From: Pseudomonadota bacterium
GTDB lineage: Bacteria; Pseudomonadota; Gammaproteobacteria; Burkholderiales; SHXO01
Direction: 5' to 3'
DNA length: 28,851 nt
Assembly: GCA_023430065.1 (NCBI GenBank)
Contig: JAEZCG010000125.1
Location: 1-28,851 of the forward strand
The notes below the pieces were generated by a model. The model searched no databases. It was not told the DNA's origin and worked only from the letters and a program-made list of their open reading frames with translations. The stretch's first letter is position 1. The number at the start of each line of letters is the position of its first letter. Positions 23,725-28,851 of the stretch are shown one piece after another. The position numbers and the translations under genes were made by a program.

Positions 23725-24237
23725 ATGATCATGCGCCGCAAGTTTCTGACCGCCGTGCTCGTGGCACCCGCGCTGCTGCGCGTGCCGCCGGCGCATGCCG
23801 TGCCGGAGATCGACACACCTGCGCCCCCGCTCGCCGGCGAACTGTTCTCCGGGGAGCGGTTCGACCTCGAGCGCATGCGCGGCAAGGTGGTCCTGATCAA
23901 CTTCTACTCGAGCTACTGCAGGTATTGCGCCTACGAGATCGGTCTGCTCGAGTCGGTATACGAGGAATACCGCGACGCCGGCCTGGAGGTCATCGCGATC
24001 GGCGTCGACAGCCTGGAGGACCGCGAGCGGGTGGCGCGCAACCTGGAGATGTACCACTTGCCCGGAACGATGGCAGCGACCCTGACCCGCAACGGATTCG
24101 GGGGCCGCTATCCGACGCCGACGGCCTTCATCGTCGATCGCCAGGGCATCCTGCGCTTGAAGATCATCGGCGCCAAGACACCGCGGCACTACCGCGAGAC
24201 GATCCTGCCCTTGCTGGACGACGCGCCGGCGCGCTGA
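23725..24237 (+). CDS. TlpA-like thioredoxin-fold protein, exported
   Basis: 170 residues. The N-terminus is MIMRRKFLTAVLVAPALLRVPPAHA: a hydrophobic signal ending AHA, with RRKFL resembling a twin-arginine motif. The second in-frame ATG (23731) gives MRRKFL and may be the true start. The domain is TlpA/ResA-like: INFYSSYCRYCAYEIGLL with the redox pair Cys65 and Cys68, then VIAIGVDSLEDRERVARN and RYPTPTAFIVDRQGILRLKIIG with the cis-proline (YPTPTAF). It probably reduces disulfides in the periplasm, perhaps for cytochrome c maturation or for a cofactor-loaded Tat substrate. Its start abuts the hydrolase stop. Confidence 0.85.
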   Translation: MIMRRKFLTAVLVAPALLRVPPAHAVPEIDTPAPPLAGELFSGERFDLERMRGKVVLINFYSSYCRYCAYEIGLLESVYEEYRDAGLEVIAIGVDSLEDRERVARNLEMYHLPGTMAATLTRNGFGGRYPTPTAFIVDRQGILRLKIIGAKTPRHYRETILPLLDDAPAR

Positions 24238-24306
24238 GCGCGTAACGCCCGCCAGGCGAGCGCGGATATTGCATGGTGACCGGCGTCCCTCGCCAGGAGG
24301 TCCGCC

Positions 24307-25101
24307 ATGCCCGTCTCGCACACCCTCCCCTGCCGCCCCGCCGCCGCCGCACTCTTCCTCGTGCTGGCGGGAAGCGTACCGGTTGTCCCGGCGTCAGCCG
24401 CCACCCCGAGCTTCCTGTGCAGCCGGGCGACCAGCTGGGTGGAACGTACCGTCTGCAGCAGCGAGCAGCTGTCCGCCCTGGATCTCGAATTGGCGGTTGC
24501 CTATGCGAATCTGCTGCGAACCGCCGGGCCGCAAGGTGAACGTGAGCTGAGCGCATCGCAGCAGCGCTGGTGGGCCGGACGCGACGAATGCCGGGGGCAG
24601 TCTGACGGCGTGGCGTGCCTGGAAGCGCGCTATGCGCAGCGCATCGCATCGCTCAAGGCACGGCCCGACTATAGCGAGCGGCGTCCTGTGCGCAACGTCG
24701 AGCTGCCGCCCGAGCGGATGTCGGCGGTCGGCGAAGGCTGGTCGAAATCGCTGTCACGCTACGTCAAGGCCATCCGCACCTGCCTGGCCAAGGCCCCGGC
24801 TTCCGTTCGCTGGGTCGAGAGCGCACGAGACGACGGCACCTACGACGAAGCCGTGGCCGTCGCTCTGCGCGGCGGCGGGCAGGACCGCTGGAGCTGCACC
24901 GCGCGGCGCAACGGCGCGGAGGTCCTGGCCTGGCACGAGTTGTCTGGACCGGACGGCACCGGGGCCGGCCCGCGCTTCTATCCGTACACGAGCACCCCCG
25001 CCGATGCCTGCGGCAGGCCCGTGAAGGTTCTCGACGAGAACGACGTCCACGTCGGCTGGCTCGGCCCCGCGTGCGACGTGCTCGGCGCCCGCACACCGTG
25101 A
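24307..25101 (+). CDS. Secreted protein with N-terminal LprI (DUF1311) domain
   Basis: 264 residues. AGGAGGT 5 nt before the ATG fixes the start. Residues 1-32 are a signal peptide (ending ASA). Residues about 36-120 match the lysozyme-inhibitor LprI N-terminal domain: SFLCSRATSWVERTVCSSEQLSALD, then LSASQQRWWAGRDECRG and CLEARYAQRIASL, with four cysteines in the usual places. The second half (about 130-264) has four more cysteines and a compact pattern (YVKAIRTCLAKAP, DRWSCTARRNGAEVLAWHE, ACGRPVKVLDENDVHVGWLGPACD) that I do not recognise; it could be a separate periplasmic domain. Role is unknown; inhibition of lysozyme is only a family suggestion. It is 69 bp after the TlpA-like gene. Confidence 0.7.
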   Translation: MPVSHTLPCRPAAAALFLVLAGSVPVVPASAATPSFLCSRATSWVERTVCSSEQLSALDLELAVAYANLLRTAGPQGERELSASQQRWWAGRDECRGQSDGVACLEARYAQRIASLKARPDYSERRPVRNVELPPERMSAVGEGWSKSLSRYVKAIRTCLAKAPASVRWVESARDDGTYDEAVAVALRGGGQDRWSCTARRNGAEVLAWHELSGPDGTGAGPRFYPYTSTPADACGRPVKVLDENDVHVGWLGPACDVLGARTP

Positions 25102-25207
25102 GGCGCGTTCGTTTGGGACCATGCAGGCGATCGAACTGCACCGGTGTAGCATCGGACCTCGAGGGCCCGCCCCATCGCCGTCCGGGCCGCGAGACAGGTC
25201 TGCGCCC

Positions 25208-25630
25208 GTGGAGCGAACTCCCCAGGATTACAGCGCGCACGTGCGCAAGCATCCCTCGACCGTCGTTCGGGTCGTGCTGGTGCTGTTCGGCAGCGTCTTC
25301 GTCGCGCTGGGCATCGCCGGCATCTTCCTGCCGGTGTTGCCGACCACCCCTTTCCTGCTCCTTGCCGCGGCCTGCTATGCACGCGCCTCCCGCCGCTTCT
25401 ACAACGCGCTGCTGAACAATCGCTGGTTCGGCCCCGTCGTCCTCGAGTGGCAGCAATACCGCAGCATCCGCTATCGCACCAAGCTGATTGCCATCGCGAC
25501 GATGGCGGTCACGCTCGCCATCTCGATCGTCTTCTTCGTGCGCGACGCACGCCTGCAAGCCGGCCTCGCCGTGCTCGGCATCGCGCTGGCCGTGTACATG
25601 TATCGCATTCCCTCACGCGATCGCCCGTGA
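25208..25630 (+). CDS. DUF454 (YbaN-like) inner-membrane protein
   Basis: 140 residues from GTG 25208. The domain is clear: VLFGSVFVALGIAGIFLPVLPTTPFLLLAAACYARASRRFYNALLNNRWFGPVVLEWQQ, given here as the PVLPTTPFLLLAA core, then YARASRRFY and the ending YMYRIPS. Three or four membrane helices are expected. An in-frame ATG at 25121 would add 29 non-conserved residues; the GTG is preferred because a TAGCAT -10-like box (25147-25152) lies between the two. Function unknown, and no partner gene is evident. Confidence 0.82.
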   Translation: MERTPQDYSAHVRKHPSTVVRVVLVLFGSVFVALGIAGIFLPVLPTTPFLLLAAACYARASRRFYNALLNNRWFGPVVLEWQQYRSIRYRTKLIAIATMAVTLAISIVFFVRDARLQAGLAVLGIALAVYMYRIPSRDRP

Positions 25631-25650
25631 GGCAGCGCGCGGCAATCGGC

Positions 25651-25656
25651 TAGAAT
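25651..25656 (+). promoter_or_regulatory. Probable -10 of the acyl-CoA dehydrogenase operon
   Basis: TAGAAT in the context GGCTAGAATCG, the same form as the sodB -10. No clear -35 is seen. The start point would be near 25663, about 42 nt before the first dehydrogenase gene. Confidence 0.4.
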
Positions 25657-25704
25657 CGACCGCTCGACGTCCATCCTCCCGTCGGCGACGGGCTTCAACC
25701 GATC

Positions 25705-26856
25705 ATGCAAGCGTTCCGTTTCGATGCGCCGCCACTGCCGCCCGAGGCGCTCGAGGCGCGCAGGCGCGTGCGTGCCTTCCTCGCCGAGGAATGCGGTGGC
25801 GGACGCTATGTGCCGCACCGCTGCTCCTGGAGCACCTTCGATCCCGAGTTCAGCCGGCGCGCCGGCCAGGCGGGTTTCATCGGCATCCCATGGCCGCGCG
25901 AGTTCGGCGGCCAGGGGCAGACCAGCCTGGTGCGCTTCGTCGTCGCGATGGAGATGCTCGCCGCCGGCGCACCATGCGGGGCGCACTGGGTCGCCGACCG
26001 ACAGTCGGGACCGCAGATCCTGCGTCACGGCAGCGAGCGGGCCCGCCGCGAGATCCTGCCGCGAGTGTGCAAGGGGGAATGCTTCTTCGGCATCGGCATG
26101 AGCGAACCGGACTCGGGTTCCGACCTGGCGGCAGTGCGTACGCGCGCGCGGCGGCAGGGCGAGGGCTGGCTGATCGACGGCAGCAAGATCTGGACGTCCC
26201 AGGCGCACCGTGTGCACTACCTGATCGTGCTGGCGCGCACCGGCGATGCGGGCGAGGACCGGCACGGCGGTCTCACGCAGTTCATCGTCGACATGGCGAC
26301 CCCGGGCGTAAACGTGCGTCCCATCCACAACCTCGCGGGCGGACACGAGTTCAACGAAGTGTTCTTCCGTGAGTGCTTCGTGCCGGACGACATGCGGCTG
26401 GGGGACGAGGGTGCCGGCTGGTCGATGGTGACCGGGGAACTCGCGTTCGAACGCTCCGGTCCCGACCGCTTTCTCTCCGACTACCGGCTGCTCGTGGAAC
26501 TGATCGACGCCATCGGCACACAACCCGATGCGCGCCAGGCGGTCGAGGTCGGCCGCCTCGTTTCGCACCTCGCCGCACTGCTGCGCATGTCGAGTTCGGT
26601 CGCAGCGATGCTCGACGAGGGACGCAGCCCGAATACCGAGGCGGCGCTGGTCAAGGACGTCGGCACGGCGTTCGAGCGCGAGGTGCCGGAGATCGCGCGA
26701 TTGCTGCTGCCCCTGCAGCCCAGCGTGGACGAGCACAGCCTGCGCGTGACCGAGACGCTCGCGCACGTGATGCTGCACGCACCCTCGTTCACCCTTCGTG
26801 GCGGCACACGCGAGATCCTGCGCGGCATCATCGCCCGCGGGCTCGGCTTGCGCTGA
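25705..26856 (+). CDS. Acyl-CoA dehydrogenase family protein (probable catalytic subunit)
   Basis: 383 residues. N-terminal helical domain to about 120, then the flavin/substrate loop MSEPDSGSDLAAVRTRA and the KIWTSQAH strand, then the C-terminal helical domain ending FTLRGGTREILRGIIARGLGLR. The FAD enzyme introduces a trans-2 double bond into an acyl-CoA. The common C-terminal catalytic Glu (YEGT in medium-chain enzymes) is Gly here; Glu249 in ELAFERSGPDR sits where isovaleryl- and long-chain enzymes carry theirs on helix G, so it is the likely base. A second, divergent dehydrogenase gene starts 11 bp later. Such pairs form heteromeric enzymes in sterol and bulky-substrate degradation (FadE-type pairs in actinobacteria); the substrate here is unknown. 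Start at ATG 25705, weak ribosome-binding site. Confidence 0.88.
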   Translation: MQAFRFDAPPLPPEALEARRRVRAFLAEECGGGRYVPHRCSWSTFDPEFSRRAGQAGFIGIPWPREFGGQGQTSLVRFVVAMEMLAAGAPCGAHWVADRQSGPQILRHGSERARREILPRVCKGECFFGIGMSEPDSGSDLAAVRTRARRQGEGWLIDGSKIWTSQAHRVHYLIVLARTGDAGEDRHGGLTQFIVDMATPGVNVRPIHNLAGGHEFNEVFFRECFVPDDMRLGDEGAGWSMVTGELAFERSGPDRFLSDYRLLVELIDAIGTQPDARQAVEVGRLVSHLAALLRMSSSVAAMLDEGRSPNTEAALVKDVGTAFEREVPEIARLLLPLQPSVDEHSLRVTETLAHVMLHAPSFTLRGGTREILRGIIARGLGLR

Positions 26857-26867
26857 GGACAGACGCG

Positions 26868-27932
26868 ATGACGAACGAATTCAGCGATTCCGATCTCGCC
26901 GGTCTCGTACTCGAGCAATCGGACCGGCTGCTCGCCGCGGAGGTCACGCGCGAGGTGCTCGCGCGCGCCGATGCCGGTGAGTATCCGGCCAGCCTGTGGC
27001 GCGTGTGCGAGGAGGCGGGATTGCCGGCGGCGCTGCTGCCCGAAGCGGCCGGCGGCACGGGGATCGCCTTCAAGCAGGGCATGCGCCTGGTGCGCCGGCT
27101 CGGTTATCACGCGGTGCCGTTGCCGCTCGCCGAGAGCATGCTCGCGCAATTGTGCTGGCACGATGCCGGCGGCTCCGCGCAGCCGGGCAGCGTGGCGATC
27201 GTGCCCGGGGAGAGCGTCACGCTGCAACGGTCCGGCAAGGAGTGGACGCTGCGCGGCAACGTGCAGCGCGTACCGTGGGGCGGCACTGCCGACCGCCTGC
27301 TGCTGGAGACGCGCGCCGAGGACGGCGCGCGCAAGCTGGTGCTGGTGGCGCGCGAACGCCTGCGTGGCGACGAGGTGCGCAATCTGGCGGGCGAACCGCA
27401 CGCCCGCGTGTGTTTCGACGACGTGACCGTCGGCGCGGACGCCATCCGGACGGCGCCGCCTGAGCCGCTGTTCGCGGCCGGCGCGCTGCTGCGTGCACAG
27501 CAGATGGCCGGCGCGATGGAGCGCGCGCTGGACTTCGCGCTGACCTATGCGATGGAGCGCAAACAGTTCGGCCGGCCCATCGCCAGATTCCAGGCCATCC
27601 AGCACATGCTGGCGGAAGCGGCCGGGCACTATGCCGCCGCGGTTGCCGCGGCGGATCTCGGGGCGGATGCGTGGCGCACCGGGCAGTTCGAATTCGCCGT
27701 GGCCATCGCGAAGGCGCGCGTGGGCGAGGCTGCGGGCCACGTCGCCGCCATCGTGCATCAGGTGCACGGCGCGATGGGCTTCACGCAGGAGCATCCTCTG
27801 CACTTCTCCACCCGGCGCCTGTGGTCCTGGCGCGACGAGTTCGGCAACGAAGCGCATTGGCAGGCACAGCTCGGACGGCTCGTGTGCAGCGGCGGCGGCG
27901 CGGCGCTGTGGCCGGCCCTCGCCGGCGATTGA
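26868..27932 (+). CDS. Acyl-CoA dehydrogenase family protein (probable second subunit)
   Basis: 354 residues, clearly of the same superfamily but poorly similar to its neighbour. The middle domain is short and the flavin loop motif (MSEPxSGSD) is missing. The C-terminal domain is well kept: YAMERKQFGRPIARFQAIQHMLAEAA and HQVHGAMGFTQEHPLHFSTRRLWSW. This is the profile of the non-catalytic or FAD-sharing partner in heteromeric acyl-CoA dehydrogenases. GAGGAC precedes the ATG. The gene starts 11 bp after the first subunit and ends 19 bp before the crotonase gene, so the three are one operon. Expect an alpha2beta2 enzyme. Confidence 0.88.
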   Translation: MTNEFSDSDLAGLVLEQSDRLLAAEVTREVLARADAGEYPASLWRVCEEAGLPAALLPEAAGGTGIAFKQGMRLVRRLGYHAVPLPLAESMLAQLCWHDAGGSAQPGSVAIVPGESVTLQRSGKEWTLRGNVQRVPWGGTADRLLLETRAEDGARKLVLVARERLRGDEVRNLAGEPHARVCFDDVTVGADAIRTAPPEPLFAAGALLRAQQMAGAMERALDFALTYAMERKQFGRPIARFQAIQHMLAEAAGHYAAAVAAADLGADAWRTGQFEFAVAIAKARVGEAAGHVAAIVHQVHGAMGFTQEHPLHFSTRRLWSWRDEFGNEAHWQAQLGRLVCSGGGAALWPALAGD

Positions 27933-27951
27933 CCTTTTCCGGATCCCTCCC

Positions 27952-28734
27952 ATGACAGACCAGTTGCAGTTCCTCGTGGACGACGGCATCGCCAGAATCG
28001 TCCTGAATCGGCCGGAGCGGCTGAACGCGTTCAACTTCGCGATGATCGACGCCTGGGTCGCCGCACTCGAGCGCTGCCGCACCGACGAGACCATCAAGGT
28101 GATCATGGTGACCGGTGCCGGCGAGGCCTTCTGCAGCGGCGGCGACATCGTCGAGATGGGCGAGCGCCTCGAACACACACCCGAGCAGCGCAAGAACGAA
28201 CTGTTCCAGCGCATCGAACGCATCCCTCTGACGCTGGAGGACCTCGACAAGCCGGTGATCGCCGTGGTCAACGGCGTGGCGACCGGCGCCGGGATGGACA
28301 TGGCCCTGATGTGCGACATCCGCTATGCCGCGCGCAGCGCGCGCTTCGCGGAAACCTACGTGAAGGTCGGACTGGTGCCTGGCGCAGGCGGTGCGCACTT
28401 CCTGCCGCGGCTGGTGGGCCCTGCACGCGCGCTGGAAATGTTCTTCACCGGGGATTTCATCGACGCCGAGGAAGCGCTGCGCATCGGCCTCGTCAATCGT
28501 GTATTCCCCGACGCCGACCTGATGACGGAAGCCGAGAAGATCGCGCGGCGCATCTGCCGGGCGCCCGCGCTGACCCTTCGCATGACCAAGCGTGCCATCT
28601 ATCAGGGCCTGCGCAACGACCTGCGCAGCAACCTCGACATGATCTCCTCGCACTACGCGGTCATCACCGCCACGCAGGAGCATCGGGAACTGGTCCAGCG
28701 GTTCATTGCCGGACGCGAGAAGAAGAAGGCCTAG
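27952..28734 (+). CDS. Crotonase-family protein (enoyl-CoA hydratase/isomerase-like)
   Basis: 260 residues with the complete crotonase core: RIVLNRPERLNAFN, the oxyanion-hole motifs AFCSGGDIVEMG and NGVATGAGMDMALMCD, ARSARFAETYVKVGLVPGAGGAHFLPRLVG, and the C-terminal helices APALTLRMTKRAIYQGL. The two glutamates needed for water addition in classical hydratases (Glu144 and Glu164 of the rat enzyme) are Asp116 and Tyr136 here. It is therefore more likely an isomerase, a PaaG-like enzyme, a hydrolase or a C-C bond enzyme than a plain hydratase; Glu134 is close and might take part. Last complete gene of the acyl-CoA operon. Ribosome-binding site weak. Confidence 0.85.
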   Translation: MTDQLQFLVDDGIARIVLNRPERLNAFNFAMIDAWVAALERCRTDETIKVIMVTGAGEAFCSGGDIVEMGERLEHTPEQRKNELFQRIERIPLTLEDLDKPVIAVVNGVATGAGMDMALMCDIRYAARSARFAETYVKVGLVPGAGGAHFLPRLVGPARALEMFFTGDFIDAEEALRIGLVNRVFPDADLMTEAEKIARRICRAPALTLRMTKRAIYQGLRNDLRSNLDMISSHYAVITATQEHRELVQRFIAGREKKKA

Positions 28735-28757
28735 CGGCAGCGTTGCGGAGGGTCGGC

Positions 28758-28851
28758 GTGGGCCGTCTCTCGCGGGCCGGTGTCGCCGCCGGCCTGCTCC
28801 ATCTCGCGCTGCTTGCCATCACCGTGGGGCGGCTCCAGCGCCGCAACCGCG
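28758..28851 (+). CDS. Start of a probable membrane protein, cut by the window end
   Basis: GTG start with GGAGGG 5 nt upstream. The 31 visible residues read MGRLSRAGVAAGLLHLALLA followed by ITVGRLQRRNR: a basic start, one hydrophobic helix, then a positive cytoplasmic-side patch. No family can be named from so short a piece. It is 23 bp after the crotonase stop and may belong to the same operon. Confidence 0.5.
   Translation, partial: MGRLSRAGVAAGLLHLALLAITVGRLQRRNR

Noticed and set aside
1..28851. CRISPR arrays, tRNA/rRNA genes, insertion sequences, phage or defence genes
   Set aside because: No spaced direct repeats, cloverleaf sequences, transposase or integrase motifs, or known defence proteins were found on either strand.

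Overview
The window is high-GC bacterial chromosome, fully packed with genes. Codon use is even, and I see no insertion sequence, phage gene, CRISPR array, tRNA or rRNA. Gene content points to a Gram-negative proteobacterium, most likely a betaproteobacterium: Fe-type SodB, YbiB, a PA0069-type radical SAM protein, DUF2007, DUF454/YbaN, an RND efflux pair, a quinoprotein alcohol dehydrogenase and -10 boxes of the form GGCTAGAATC. The taxonomic placement is inference.

Region 1 (1-5331, minus strand). A two-gene regulatory operon comes first: a receiver plus RsbW-like ATPase protein, then a degenerate receiver plus RsbU-like PP2C phosphatase, with TTGA start/stop overlap. It is followed by a PQQ alcohol dehydrogenase that carries the extra Asp diagnostic of lanthanide use. 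The dehydrogenase has its own sigma70-like promoter, an upstream inverted repeat and a strong intrinsic terminator. Beyond the terminator lies a periplasmic binding protein of the XoxJ-like, quinoprotein-associated kind, cut by the window edge.

Region 2 (5332-9563). A secreted DUF192 protein (plus), Fe superoxide dismutase with a clear promoter (minus), an overlapping pair YbiB-PP2C phosphatase (minus), and a YaiO-like outer-membrane barrel (plus).

Region 3 (9564-16227, plus). An RND efflux adaptor and pump behind a promoter whose spacer carries a perfect palindrome, then a soluble three-PAS histidine kinase. No outer-membrane channel, TetR regulator or partner response regulator is next to them.

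Region 4 (16239-21110, minus). A histone-deacetylase-like hydrolase, a DUF2007 protein, a PA0069-type radical SAM protein under a perfect LexA box, an arylformamidase-like alpha/beta hydrolase, and a DUF945/YdgA protein.

Region 5 (21276-25630, plus). Sulfurtransferase, SDR epimerase/dehydratase, isochorismatase-like cysteine hydrolase and TlpA-like thioredoxin in close spacing, then an LprI-domain secreted protein and a DUF454 membrane protein.

Region 6 (25705-28851, plus). Two unlike acyl-CoA dehydrogenase subunits and a crotonase lacking both hydratase glutamates form an acyl-CoA degradation operon, followed by the first 31 codons of a probable membrane protein.

The best leads are the split partner-switching module with a receiver that cannot be phosphorylated in the usual way, the lanthanide-type dehydrogenase with its operator-like repeat, and the SOS-controlled radical SAM gene. 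Most of the rest is ordinary chromosomal housekeeping.
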